A stretch of DNA of 32,003 bases from Ramlibacter sp. (GCA_022844525.1 JALHLO010000016.1:1-32003); one strand, 5' to 3'; numbered from the stretch's first letter, positions 1 through 8,419 are shown. Made by a program: numbers and translations. Notes: a model not told the origin generated them from the letters alone.

Positions 1-37
1 CGGGGTGCCCCCGAGGCCCCCCCGCGACAGCCGGGAC

Positions 38-1492
38 TCAGAACGGATAGTGCCGCGGCGTCGTCTGCACCGTGATCCAGCGCAGCTCGGTGAATTCGTA
101 GACCCCCGCCCTGCCCCCGAAGCGCCCCATCCCGCTGCCCTTCACGCCGCCGAAGGGCATCTGCGCCTCGTCGTGCACCGTGGGCGCATTGACGTGGCAG
201 ATCCCCGAATCGATCTTGCGCGCCACGTTGAAGGCGCGCGCGATGTCGCGGCCGAACACCGCGGCCGACAGGCCGTACTCGTTGTCGTTGGCGCAGGCGA
301 TCGCCTCGTCCACGCCGCGCACGCGCACGATCGCCTTCACGGGACCGAAGGTCTCCTCGTGGTAGATCCGCATCTTGGGCGTCACGTGATCGAGCAGCGT
401 GGCCGGCATCAGCGTGCTGTCCGCCTTGCCGCCGCAGGCCAGCTTGGCGCCCTTGGCCAGCGCGTCGTCGATCAGCGCGTTGCAGTGTTCCACCGTGCTC
501 ATGCCGATGACGCTGCCCAACACCACCGGCTCCGGCTTGCGCGGATCGCCCAGCGGCAGCGACTTCGCCTTGGCGGCGAACTTGCGCACGAATTCGTCGG
601 CGATCTTCGCGTCGACGATGATGCGCTCGGTGCTCATGCAGATCTGGCCGCTGTTGGCGAAGCAGCCGAAGGCGGCGGCATTCACCGCGTCGTCGATGTC
701 GGCATCGTCCAGGATGACCAGCGGCGCCTTGCCACCGAGCTCCAGCACCGCGGGCTTGAGGTACTTGGCGCAGGTTTGCGCGATCAGCCGGCCCACGCGC
801 GTCGATCCCGTGAAGTTGACGCGCCGCACCGCCGGGTGCGACACGATCGCCTCCACCACCGCGCCGGCATCGTGCGGCGCATTGGTCACGTAGTTCACCA
901 CCCCGGCCGGGAAGCCGGCCTCGGCGAAGGCTTCGATGATCAGCTGGTGGGTGCGCGGGCAGTTCTCGCTGCCCTTGAGGATCACGGTGTTGCCGCAGGC
1001 CAGGGGCGTGGCGATCGCACGCACGCCCAGGATGATGGGCGCGTTCCAGGGCGCGATGCCCAGCACCACGCCGGCCGGCTGCCGAATGCCCATGGAGAGC
1101 GAACCGGGCACGTCGGACGGGATCACCTCGCCGGCGATCTGCGTCGTGAGCGAAGCCGCCTCGCGGATCATGCCGGCAGCCAGCATCACGTTGAAGCCGG
1201 CCCACATGCCGGTGGCGCCGGTCTCCGCCGCCACCGCTTCCACGAACTGCGGCAGCTTGGCTTCCAGCTTGTCGGCCGCCTTGAGCAGCAGCATCCGCCG
1301 CTCGCTCGGGCCGGTCTCGCTCCAGGTGCGGAAGGCTTCGGCGGCGGCATCCGCGGCCATCAGCGCGTCGGCGGGCGAGGCCGCGGGCGCGCGCGTGGCC
1401 ACGGTACCGTCGAGCGGGTTGCGGCGCTCGAAGTAGGCGCCCTTCTCCGCGGTGACTTTCAGGCCGTTGATCAGCATGGACATATCGGACAT
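38..1492 (-). CDS. Aldehyde dehydrogenase, vanillin/salicylaldehyde type
   Basis: A 484-aa NAD(P)-dependent aldehyde dehydrogenase that would oxidise an aldehyde to its carboxylic acid in the cytoplasm. Family marks are the cofactor-binding stretch APWNAP (147-152), FTGS (227-230), the general base Glu251 in ELGGKAP and the nucleophile Cys285 in SGQIC. The overall sequence resembles the vanillin/salicylaldehyde/benzaldehyde dehydrogenase branch, which is family recognition and does not prove the substrate. The start at 1492 is chosen because CAGGAG lies about 7 nt upstream; the open frame extends to 1612 without a comparable site. It is the last visible gene of the minus-strand transporter operon, 34 bp after livF, so it probably acts on an imported compound or on a product of one. 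More catabolic genes may lie beyond the left edge. Confidence 0.93.
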   Translation of the reverse strand: MSDMSMLINGLKVTAEKGAYFERRNPLDGTVATRAPAASPADALMAADAAAEAFRTWSETGPSERRMLLLKAADKLEAKLPQFVEAVAAETGATGMWAGFNVMLAAGMIREAASLTTQIAGEVIPSDVPGSLSMGIRQPAGVVLGIAPWNAPIILGVRAIATPLACGNTVILKGSENCPRTHQLIIEAFAEAGFPAGVVNYVTNAPHDAGAVVEAIVSHPAVRRVNFTGSTRVGRLIAQTCAKYLKPAVLELGGKAPLVILDDADIDDAVNAAAFGCFANSGQICMSTERIIVDAKIADEFVRKFAAKAKSLPLGDPRKPEPVVLGSVIGMSTVEHCNALIDDALAKGAKLACGGKADSTLMPATLLDHVTPKMRIYHEETFGPVKAIVRVRGVDEAIACANDNEYGLSAAVFGRDIARAFNVARKIDSGICHVNAPTVHDEAQMPFGGVKGSGMGRFGGRAGVYEFTELRWITVQTTPRHYPF

Positions 1493-1526
1493 GGGATGCT
1501 CCTGTGTGACAGCAAGGAAAACGGGT

Positions 1527-2345
1527 TCAGGCAGGCTCGCGCTGCCGCTGGGGGGATCTTGCGCGTTCCGCGGCATCCGCGGCGGTGGTGGTGTCGCTCG
1601 CCGGCGCGCCAAGATAGGCCTCGCGCACGACGGTGGAGCGCGCGAGCAGCTTCGCCGGGCCGCTGGCCACCAGCGTGCCGCGCTCCAGCACGTAGCCGCG
1701 GTCGGCCACGGCCAGCGCCTTCTTCACGTTCTGCTCCACCATCAGCACGGTGGTGCCGCCGTCGGCGATGCGGCGCGCGATCGCCAGCAGCTCGTCGACC
1801 ATGCGCGGCGCGAGGCCGAGCGAGGGTTCGTCGAGCATCAGCAGCCGCGGCGTGCTCACCATCGCACGCGCCACCGCCAGCATCTGCTGCTCGCCGCCGC
1901 TCATGGTGCCGGCCAGCTGCGACAGCCGTTCGCGCAGCTTGGGGAAGTCATCGAGGACGTGCTCGATGCGCTGCTGGCGGTCGGCCTTCTTCGCCAGCCA
2001 GCCGCCCAGCTCCAGGTTCTCCAGCACGCTCATCTGCGGGAACAGCTGCCGGCCCTCGGCCACCAGCGCCAGGCCGCTGCGCACGATCTCGTGCGTCTTC
2101 TCCGGCAGTTCCTCGCCATCGAGCAGCACCTCGCCGCGGCGCGGCAGCAGGCCATTGAGCGCGCGCAGCAAGGTGGTCTTGCCGGCGCCGTTGGGGCCCA
2201 GGATCACCGTCAGCCCCGGCTTCACCTCGAAGCTCAGCTCGCGCAGCACCAGGAACGGCCCGTAGCCGGCGCTCAGGCCGCGCACCTTCAGGTGGGCGCG
2301 CCGGGCGTCGCCGGCGAGTTCGAAGGGGTGGTCGCGGTGCCACAT
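1527..2345 (-). CDS. livF: ABC transporter ATP-binding protein, LivF type
   Basis: A 272-aa ATPase subunit of a branched-chain-amino-acid-type (HAAT) ABC importer. It has Walker A GPNGAGKTT, the signature MSGGEQQ and Walker B LLMLDEPS followed by the LivF-typical LGLAPRMVDEL. The C-terminal ~30 residues are an Ala/Arg/Thr-rich extension beyond the usual ~235-aa family core. The start at 2345 shares its base with the end of livG, so the two are translationally coupled. HAAT importers carry amino acids but also aromatic acids, amides and urea. The fused regulation with an aldehyde dehydrogenase points away from simple leucine uptake, as an inference. Confidence 0.93.
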   Translation of the reverse strand: MWHRDHPFELAGDARRAHLKVRGLSAGYGPFLVLRELSFEVKPGLTVILGPNGAGKTTLLRALNGLLPRRGEVLLDGEELPEKTHEIVRSGLALVAEGRQLFPQMSVLENLELGGWLAKKADRQQRIEHVLDDFPKLRERLSQLAGTMSGGEQQMLAVARAMVSTPRLLMLDEPSLGLAPRMVDELLAIARRIADGGTTVLMVEQNVKKALAVADRGYVLERGTLVASGPAKLLARSTVVREAYLGAPASDTTTAADAAERARSPQRQREPA

Positions 2346-3142
2346 CAGGCGACCTCCGTTTCCAGCATCTCGTCACCGAGGTAGGCCTCGATCACTTCCG
2401 GGTTCGACGTCACCTGGCGCGGCGTGCCGTCGGCGATCACGCGGCCCTGGTGCAGCACGATCACGCGCTCCACGTGGCGCAGCAGCGTGGTGACGGCGTG
2501 CTCGATCCACACCACGGTGAGATCGAGCTCGTCGCGCAGCCGCCGGATCAGGCGCGCCATGTCCTCGATCTCGGCCTCGGTCAGCCCCGCCGCCACCTCG
2601 TCGAGCAGCAGCATGCGCGGCCGCGTCGCCAGCGCCATGCCGATCTCCAGCAGCCGCTGCTGCGAGGGCGTGATCGCGCCGGCCGGCAGGTCCGCCTGCG
2701 GGCTCAGGCCGATCAGCTGCAGGATGCGCGGCGCATCGCGCAGCGTCCAGGGCACGCTCTCCTCCTCGCCCCACAGCCAGTACTTGCGGCGCCGGCGTCC
2801 CGCGAACTTCAGGCCGAATTCGATGTTCTGCAGCACCGGCAGGTCGGCGAACACGCGCGGCGTCTGGAAGGTGCGCGCCAGGCCGTGGGCGGCGAAGCGG
2901 TGCGGGCCCTTGCCGGTCAGGTCCTCGTGCTCCACCAGCAAGCGGCCCGAGGTCGGCACCTGCACGCCGGAGATCGCGTTGAAGAAGGTCGTCTTGCCGG
3001 CGCCATTGGGGCCGATGATGCCGACCAGCTCGGCGCGCTGGAAGGACACGCTGACCTCGTCCACCGCCACCAGGCCGCCGAAGCGCACCGTGACCTTGCG
3101 CGCTTCCAGCAGCGGCAGGCGCAGCACCACGTCAGAAACCAT
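2345..3142 (-). CDS. livG: ABC transporter ATP-binding protein, LivG type
   Basis: A 265-aa ATPase subunit that pairs with the LivF-type subunit. Visible motifs are Walker A GPNGAGKTTFFN, Walker B LLLDEVAAGLT and a switch histidine in WIEHAV. The usual LSGGQ signature is degenerate (TPSQQRLLEIGMAL), as is frequent in LivG proteins. The start at 3142 (MVSDVVLRLP) is preferred over the open frame to 3241 because homology starts at this point. It overlaps the end of livM by 11 bp, as expected inside an operon. Confidence 0.92.
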   Translation of the reverse strand: MVSDVVLRLPLLEARKVTVRFGGLVAVDEVSVSFQRAELVGIIGPNGAGKTTFFNAISGVQVPTSGRLLVEHEDLTGKGPHRFAAHGLARTFQTPRVFADLPVLQNIEFGLKFAGRRRRKYWLWGEEESVPWTLRDAPRILQLIGLSPQADLPAGAITPSQQRLLEIGMALATRPRMLLLDEVAAGLTEAEIEDMARLIRRLRDELDLTVVWIEHAVTTLLRHVERVIVLHQGRVIADGTPRQVTSNPEVIEAYLGDEMLETEVA

Positions 3143-4151
3143 AGCGGTGCCTCCGCGCGCGTTCCTTGTCGCGCGCCTTGTCGCCGCTCCACTCGTAGCG
3201 GCGCTCCCGCCACCAGCCCTTGCTCTCGTCCCACCAGGCACGGAAGGTCTCCCAGCGCAGCGAGGCCAGGCCGCCCGGCAGGTACAGCACGCACAGGATC
3301 AGCAGCAGGCCCAGCGTCATCATGTAGACCTGCGGCGCCTGCAGCCGCAGCGTCTCGGCCAGCAGGCTGAACACGATGGCGGCGATCAGCGGGCCCCACA
3401 GCGTGAGCGCCCCGCCGATCAGCGCGATCAGCACGGTCTGGAAGCCGATGAAGGGATTGAACACCGTGTGCGGGTCGATGTAGGTCCAGCGCACCGACAT
3501 GGCGGCGCCCACCGCGCCGGCGAAGGCGGCGGTCATCGCGAAGCCGGCCAGCTTCACCAGCTTCGTGTTCACGCCCAGGGTCTGCGCGCGCTGTTCGTCG
3601 GCGCCGATGCCGGCCAGCGCCAGCCCGAAGCGGGTGCGCCGCACGACGATAGCCACCGCCACCGCGGCCAGCGCCAGCAGCAGCACGGTGAGATAGATCG
3701 TGTCGCGCGACGGCACCACCGTCAGCACGCGGCCCACCGTGCCGGTCACGCTCTTCTCGAAGTAGGTGATGGCGTGGCGGATCAGCTCGGTCATGCCGAA
3801 GGTCAGCACCGCGAAGTAGGTGCCGCGCAGGTGCAGCACCGCCGCGCCCATCACCAGCGCCACGGCGGCGGCGATGCCGGCGCCGAGCGCGATCGCCTGC
3901 ACCCACGACATGTGCTCCAGCGACAGCGCGCAGGCATAGGCGCCGATGCCGAAGAAGGCGGAAGTGGCCAGCGACAGGTAGCGGGTGAAGCCGCAGAACA
4001 GCGCCCAGCTGGAGGACAGCGCCACGTACATCAGGCAGGTCAGGGCCAGCGAGACGATGAACTCGCTGCCCCAGTAGGGCAGGGCCAGCGCCCAGCCGGC
4101 GATGCCGAACAGCACCAGCAAGTCGCGCACGAGCAGTTGCCGCGACGTCAT
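3132..4151 (-). CDS. livM: ABC transporter permease, LivM type
   Basis: A 339-aa inner-membrane permease with about eight to ten hydrophobic segments. It shows the LivM core features: an early segment LSLATSAFFGIGAY, the loop GIGADEQRAQTLGVNT that matches the EAA-like coupling motif facing the ATPase, and a late GGALTLWGPLIAA glycine-rich helix. The start at 4151 overlaps the livH stop in an ATGA arrangement, so it is translationally coupled. The frame stays open far upstream but that part is only the shadow of livH. The C-terminus carries a charged Arg/Lys tail. Confidence 0.93.
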   Translation of the reverse strand: MTSRQLLVRDLLVLFGIAGWALALPYWGSEFIVSLALTCLMYVALSSSWALFCGFTRYLSLATSAFFGIGAYACALSLEHMSWVQAIALGAGIAAAVALVMGAAVLHLRGTYFAVLTFGMTELIRHAITYFEKSVTGTVGRVLTVVPSRDTIYLTVLLLALAAVAVAIVVRRTRFGLALAGIGADEQRAQTLGVNTKLVKLAGFAMTAAFAGAVGAAMSVRWTYIDPHTVFNPFIGFQTVLIALIGGALTLWGPLIAAIVFSLLAETLRLQAPQVYMMTLGLLLILCVLYLPGGLASLRWETFRAWWDESKGWWRERRYEWSGDKARDKERARRHRYGF

Positions 4152-5038
4152 GCTTTCCGGCTCCTGCGCGCGAACAGGCCTTCCGGCCGCAGCAGCAGCA
4201 CGGCGATGAACACGCCGTAGGACAGCAGCGCCTTCAGGGAGGGATTGGTGTAGTGCATGCCGATCGCTTCCACGACGCCCAGCAGCAGCCCGCCCGCCAG
4301 CGCGCCGCTCATGCTGCCGAAGCCGCCGAGGGTGATCACGATCAGGGCCGTGACCGTGTAGGGCTCGCCCATGGAGGGCGAGATGGTGTAGGCCATGGAC
4401 AGCAGTGCGCCGGCCACGCCCGACAGCCCCAGGCCGATGCCGAACATCAGCGGATGCAGCACGCGGGTGTTGATGCCCACGAGCTGGGCGCCGGTGGGCG
4501 ACTGCATCAGGGCGCGCACGCCCTTGCCCAGGAGGGTCGTGCGCAGCAGCACGATCATCGCCGTGGCGAAGGCCAGCGCCAGCCCGAACACCAGCAGCTT
4601 GTTGGCCGCGAACTGCGCGCCGCCGAACTTCACCGGCTCGGTCAGGTAGTCGTAGCCGCGCAGGTCGCCGCCCCACATCCAGGACACGAAGTTCTGCACC
4701 AGGAACATCAGGCCGAAGGCGACCATCAGCCCGCGCGCCTCGAAGATGTCCAGGTTGGGCGAGGTGGCGGTCAGGCGGCGGAAGCAGAGCCAGTGGATCG
4801 CCAGGCCCAGCGCCGCCAGCAGGAAGAAGGACAGCGGCACCATCAGCAGCGGCGAGACGCCGAAGCTGGTCTGCACCATCCACGTGAGGTAGGCCCCGAC
4901 CATCAGGAACTCGCCGTGCGCGATGTTCAGGATGCGCATCAGGCCGTACTGCAGGTTCAGGCCCAGGGCGACGAGCGCGTAGATGCCGCCGGTGATGAGA
5001 CCGGAGGTGAGGAGTTCGAGCCAGGCGCCGAGGGACAT
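4148..5038 (-). CDS. livH: ABC transporter permease, LivH type
   Basis: A 296-aa inner-membrane permease, normal length for LivH. Diagnostic stretches are GLITGGIYALVALGLNL near the N-terminus, NIAHGEFLMVGAY, and the coupling loop in which QLVGINTRVLH and later GGFGSMSGALAGGLLLG occur. The start at 5038 (MSLGAWLELL) is chosen by family alignment over the open frame to 5089, whose extra residues are encoded by the intergenic hairpin. It partners with LivM and is separated from the binding-protein gene by a 73-bp gap containing that hairpin. Confidence 0.93.
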   Translation of the reverse strand: MSLGAWLELLTSGLITGGIYALVALGLNLQYGLMRILNIAHGEFLMVGAYLTWMVQTSFGVSPLLMVPLSFFLLAALGLAIHWLCFRRLTATSPNLDIFEARGLMVAFGLMFLVQNFVSWMWGGDLRGYDYLTEPVKFGGAQFAANKLLVFGLALAFATAMIVLLRTTLLGKGVRALMQSPTGAQLVGINTRVLHPLMFGIGLGLSGVAGALLSMAYTISPSMGEPYTVTALIVITLGGFGSMSGALAGGLLLGVVEAIGMHYTNPSLKALLSYGVFIAVLLLRPEGLFARRSRKA

Positions 5039-5064
5039 GTCGAATGCGTGGGACGGCCCGCAGC

Positions 5065-5089
5065 GTGTGCATGGCCGCGCCATGCACAC
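5065..5089 (-). repeat. Perfect hairpin between binding-protein and permease genes
   Basis: An 11-bp perfect inverted repeat (GTGTGCATGGC and its complement) with a 3-nt loop lies between the stop of the binding-protein gene and the start of livH. No T-run follows, so it is not a classical terminator. In periplasmic transport operons such hairpins often protect the 3' end of the binding-protein message and lower expression of the permease genes. That role is inferred here. Confidence 0.7.
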
Positions 5090-5111
5090 CCGACGGAAGA
5101 CCCGGGTGTTG

Positions 5112-6317
5112 TTACTTCCAGGCGGGCTTGTTCGGATTCAGCTTCGCCGTGGCCACCTTCGCCGGCCACACGACCTCGAACTCGCCGTTCTGCCATTGGC
5201 CCACCGTGCCCGGCGTCGCGGTGTTCTCGCTGCCGGTGAACTTCACGTCGCCGATGATGGTCTTGTGCGTGGTGTTGGCGATGTAGTCGCGCATGGCCTT
5301 GCGGTCCAGCCCGACCCGCTTCACCGCGTCCGTCATGATCTCCAGCCCCGCCCAGCAATGGCCGCTCGCCCAGCGGTCCGGCTCCTTGCCGTTGAGCTTC
5401 CGGGTGTGCGCGTCGAAGTAGGCCTTGGCGCCCGGGCTGCTCTTGGCGTTCCAGGAGCCCATGCCCAGCACGCCCTCGGCGCCGGGCGCCGTCATCACGT
5501 TGCGATAGAGCTGGAAGGCCGTGCCCACCGAGGCGTAGAAGAACTTCGGGTTGAAGCCGACTTCCTTGGCCTGCTTGGACGCCAGGATGGTGTCGGGCGG
5601 GTAGGTGAAGCCGATGAAGGCGTCGGGGTTCTTGTCCTTGATGGAGCGCAGCACCGGCGACAGGTCCTTCACGCCGCCCGGATAGCTGGTCTCCTGCACC
5701 AGGCTGATGCCGCTGCCGGCCATCGCAACCTTCAGCGCCGCATAGTTCTCCAGGCCGAACAGGTCGTCGACGTAGACCACGGCGGCCGTCTTGACGCCGT
5801 TGGCCTTGAGCATGTCGACCAGCGCGTCGCACATCGGCTTGGGCTGCTGCAGCAGCAGGAAGAAGTAGGGCAGCTTCATCTCGGCCAGCCGGCGCGACAG
5901 CGCGGTCGGCGCCAGGAAGGGATAGCCGAAGCGGTTGGCCAGCGGCGCGACCGCGAAGTTGGCGTTGCTGCCCCAGGGCGGCAGGACCAGGTCGACCTTG
6001 TCGCTGCCCATCAGCTTCTCGTAGGTGCGCACGCAGGTCTCGACGTCGCTGCGGTCGTCCGAGCTGATCAACTCGATGCGGCGTTTCGCGCCCTTGACGT
6101 CCAGGCCGCCGGCGGCGTTCTGCTGGTCGGCCCACAGCAGGAAATTGGGCTCCTGGCTGACCTGCGCGCCCCCGGTCCACGGGCCGGTGCGGGCGATGGC
6201 GTAGCCCACGCGCACCGGCGCGGCCTGGGCGATCAGCTGCGGGGCGACCGCCATGGCGCCGACGGCCGCCGCGGCGCCGCGCACGAACTGGCGGCGGTTC
6301 TTCATCTGGATGGACAT
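5112..6317 (-). CDS. ABC transporter substrate-binding protein, LivK-like
   Basis: A 401-aa periplasmic binding protein of the HAAT/LivK family (Peripla_BP_6). The N-terminus has a twin arginine (NRRQFVRG, residues 7-14) before a hydrophobic Ala-rich stretch ending in AQA, so export by Tat or Sec with cleavage near residue 32 is likely. Then comes the family start VRVGYAIARTGPWTGG and the motif SSDDRSDVETC typical of the first lobe. The start at 6317 has AAGGAG about 7 nt upstream; the longer frame to 6440 crosses the promoter region. It is the first gene of the operon and presumably sets substrate specificity. The ligand cannot be read from the sequence. Confidence 0.93.
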   Translation of the reverse strand: MSIQMKNRRQFVRGAAAAVGAMAVAPQLIAQAAPVRVGYAIARTGPWTGGAQVSQEPNFLLWADQQNAAGGLDVKGAKRRIELISSDDRSDVETCVRTYEKLMGSDKVDLVLPPWGSNANFAVAPLANRFGYPFLAPTALSRRLAEMKLPYFFLLLQQPKPMCDALVDMLKANGVKTAAVVYVDDLFGLENYAALKVAMAGSGISLVQETSYPGGVKDLSPVLRSIKDKNPDAFIGFTYPPDTILASKQAKEVGFNPKFFYASVGTAFQLYRNVMTAPGAEGVLGMGSWNAKSSPGAKAYFDAHTRKLNGKEPDRWASGHCWAGLEIMTDAVKRVGLDRKAMRDYIANTTHKTIIGDVKFTGSENTATPGTVGQWQNGEFEVVWPAKVATAKLNPNKPAWK

Positions 6318-6389
6318 GCTGGTCTCCTTCCGCACGATCTGGCGGTGGCCGCATGGTAGGAAAGGGGCGGGCGCGGCGCTTTGCTGCCT

Positions 6390-6419
6390 GTGCACGAAAT
6401 GCTTGCTTGCGCGTGCACG
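6390..6419. promoter_or_regulatory. Candidate AraC-type operator, direct GTGCACG repeats
   Basis: Two direct copies of GTGCACG lie at 6390-6396 and 6413-6419, 23 bp apart, which places them on nearly the same face of the helix. They sit in the 170-bp gap between the divergent binding-protein gene and the araC-family gene. Tandem direct half-sites are usual for AraC-family regulators, so binding by the neighbouring regulator is likely but inferred. Confidence 0.45.
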
Positions 6420-6449
6420 CCGCTGCGGGTTAACCCTCAAGCACGGCGG

Positions 6450-6478
6450 GAGACAGCCACCGGGACGCCACCCATAAT
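6450..6478 (+). promoter_or_regulatory. Candidate sigma-70 promoter of the araC-type gene
   Basis: GAGACA (6450-6455) and CATAAT (6473-6478) are separated by 17 nt and match the sigma-70 consensus at 4 of 6 and 5 of 6 positions. The expected start of transcription falls near 6485, only about 3 nt before the ATG at 6488, so the message would be leaderless or nearly so. Confidence 0.4.
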
Positions 6479-6487
6479 CGTCCAGCC

Positions 6488-7429
6488 ATGGCCGAATCCA
6501 CCACGATGAGCACCGATGCGGTCGACCCGCGCGACCGGGCGCCGCAGTGGTGCGAGTGGGTCTACCGCCATTTCGGCGGCCTGCAGTCGGACCTGTACGG
6601 CGACACCGACTTCGACGGCCACATCGCCGCCTCCCATGCCGGCGACGTGATCCTCACGCGCCTGGAAGCCAACCGCCACCGCGTGCTGCGCACGCCTTCC
6701 CTGGCGCGCAGCGGCGACACCGCCTACCTGAAGATCGTCGCGCCCTGGCAGGGCAGCGCCAGCGTGCTGCAGCAGGGGCGCGAAGCCTGCGCGCGCGACG
6801 GCGCCTGGGTGATCTACGACACCACGGCGGCCTACGAGATCGCCAACCCGGAACGCTGCGACCACCTGATCGTGATGGTGCCCAAGGACGGCGTGGCCGA
6901 CCGGCAGCTGCGCGTCGAGGGCGCCATGGCCCGGCGCCTGGGCACCAGCGGCATCTCGCGCGTGGCGCTGGAGACGATGCGCAATACCTACCAGGAGCTG
7001 CCGAACATGAGCGAGGTGGCGGCGCAGGGCGCGGGTGAGATGATCAAGCAGCTGGTGCGCCTGTCGCTGCAGGAGCTCGCGGGCACCGAGACCGCGGTCA
7101 CGCAGCGCGAGGCCCTGCGCGACCGCATCCGCAACCACGTGCAGCAGAACCTGCGGGACCCGGCGCTGTCGCCGGACGCGATCGCCCGCGCGCTGAACTG
7201 CAGCCGGCGCCACCTGTACAACGCCTTCGCCGGCGAAGGCGAGGCGCTGGGCGCCTACATCCAGCGGCTGCGCCTGCAGGCCTGCATCCGCGACCTGCAG
7301 CAGGCGGGGCCGCATGCGCGCCCGATCACGGACATCGCGCTGTCCTGGGGCTTCGGCAACCTGTCGCACTTCTCGCGCGTGTTCCGGGACCACACGGGCA
7401 AGAGTCCGACGGAGTTCCGGGGCGGGTGA
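6488..7429 (+). CDS. AraC-family transcriptional regulator, FeaR-like
   Basis: A 313-aa regulator. The N-terminal ~180 residues resemble the AraC_binding_2 domain of FeaR/XylS-like activators. The C-terminal ~100 residues hold two helix-turn-helix units: one around SPDAIARALNCSRRHLYNAF and one around ITDIALSWGFGNLSHFSRVF, ending in the family signature TGKSPTEFR. FeaR-type proteins activate genes for aromatic amines and aldehydes, which fits the divergent transporter and aldehyde dehydrogenase operon. No clear ribosome site precedes the ATG at 6488. Met7 at 6506 is an alternative start. Effector and direct target are inferred from position. Confidence 0.9.
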   Translation: MAESTTMSTDAVDPRDRAPQWCEWVYRHFGGLQSDLYGDTDFDGHIAASHAGDVILTRLEANRHRVLRTPSLARSGDTAYLKIVAPWQGSASVLQQGREACARDGAWVIYDTTAAYEIANPERCDHLIVMVPKDGVADRQLRVEGAMARRLGTSGISRVALETMRNTYQELPNMSEVAAQGAGEMIKQLVRLSLQELAGTETAVTQREALRDRIRNHVQQNLRDPALSPDAIARALNCSRRHLYNAFAGEGEALGAYIQRLRLQACIRDLQQAGPHARPITDIALSWGFGNLSHFSRVFRDHTGKSPTEFRGG

Positions 7430-7450
7430 GCGCGGCTTGCGGTCGGGGAC

Positions 7451-7535
7451 GTCGCGGTTCGGCGCTGCGCGCGCTCACCACGACCTACGAGGCCTGCCCC
7501 CGTAGGTCGTGGTGAGCCCGAAGGCGAACCGCGAC
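7451..7535. repeat. Inverted pair of REP-like repeats, likely bidirectional terminator
   Basis: Two copies of the same element face each other: 7451-7489 and, inverted, 7501-7535. They share GTCGCGGTTCG at the outer end and CTCACCACGACCTACG at the inner end. The inner parts form a perfect 16-bp stem with an 11-nt loop. The pair sits between convergent genes and could end transcription from both. A third copy lies at 11655-11691. Confidence 0.75.
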
Positions 7536-7567
7536 ACCCCGGCCAACACCCCGGCCAACACCCCCGC

Positions 7568-8419
7568 CTACACCGCCGCCGCCCGCGCCAGCGCCGGTGC
7601 CGGCGTTGCCACCGGCACGTTGCGCGGTCGCGGGTCGTGCTCCAGCACCATCACTTCCTTGCGCGTCATCTGCACCTGGCCGAACATGGTGGCGAAGGCC
7701 ACGTCCTTGGCGTCGCGGCCGGTGCCTATGCGCACCAGCCGGTCCACCGGCGCCATGCCGGTCGGGTCGAACAGCACCCACTGCCCGTCCAGCCAGGCCT
7801 CGAACAGGGCGTGGAAGTCCTGCGGCGGCTCGTCGAACCAGACGTAGCCCACGACGATGCGCGCCGGGATGTTGAGCGCGCGGCAGAAGGTGATGCCCAG
7901 GTGCGCGAAGTCGCGGCACACGCCGGCGCGCTGCTCGAACACCTCCTGCGCGGTGCTGTTGGAGTTCGTGCTGCCGGGCTTGTAGGTGATGTGGCGCCAG
8001 ATCCAGTCCACGATCGCGCGCACCCGGGCGAAGCCGCAGGGCAGCTCGCCGAACATGCGCACGACCTCGCCGCACAGCACGTCGGACTCGCAATAGCGTG
8101 TGGCCAGCAGGTAGGGAAAGATGTCGTCGGGCACCTGGCCCACCGGCAGTTCGCGCAGCGCGGTGTCGGGCGCGCTCGTGTGCACCTCGACCTCCGCCTT
8201 GTAGTTCACCAGCAGCGGCCCCGGCTGGGCGTCGAAGCGGATGAAGCGGTTGCCGCTGCGCGGATCGGTGTAGCTGTGCGGCGCGACGCCCGAGGAGATC
8301 GCCAGCCGCTCGCTCAGGATCTTCTGGGTGGGCCAGTGCGCCGCTTCGATGTTGAAGCAGAAGTGGGAGGGGGACAGGACCTTGTATTCGAGGACCGTCT
8401 CGACCGTCGACAGGTGCAT
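7568..8419 (-). CDS. Transglutaminase-like cysteine protease family protein
   Basis: A 283-aa protein of the bacterial transglutaminase-like family. The N-terminal ~120 residues match the beta-rich Bact_transglu_N region. The Transglut_core follows with the triad Cys168 (GVCRDFAHL), His203 (DFHALFEAWL) and Asp218 (LFDPTG). No signal peptide or membrane segment is visible, so it is probably cytoplasmic. Such proteins may act as peptidases or amide-bond enzymes, and the substrate is unknown. It is transcribed alone, and its C-terminus has an Ala/Pro-rich tail. The open frame in another phase covering 7485-8453 is a shadow. Confidence 0.88.
   Translation of the reverse strand: MHLSTVETVLEYKVLSPSHFCFNIEAAHWPTQKILSERLAISSGVAPHSYTDPRSGNRFIRFDAQPGPLLVNYKAEVEVHTSAPDTALRELPVGQVPDDIFPYLLATRYCESDVLCGEVVRMFGELPCGFARVRAIVDWIWRHITYKPGSTNSNSTAQEVFEQRAGVCRDFAHLGITFCRALNIPARIVVGYVWFDEPPQDFHALFEAWLDGQWVLFDPTGMAPVDRLVRIGTGRDAKDVAFATMFGQVQMTRKEVMVLEHDPRPRNVPVATPAPALARAAAV

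Noticed and set aside
5-2158. 717-aa plus-strand open frame covering the aldehyde dehydrogenase and livF
   Set aside because: It is an antisense shadow caused by GC-rich third positions. It is rich in His, Arg, Ala and Gly, has no family features, and the minus-strand genes are clearly real.
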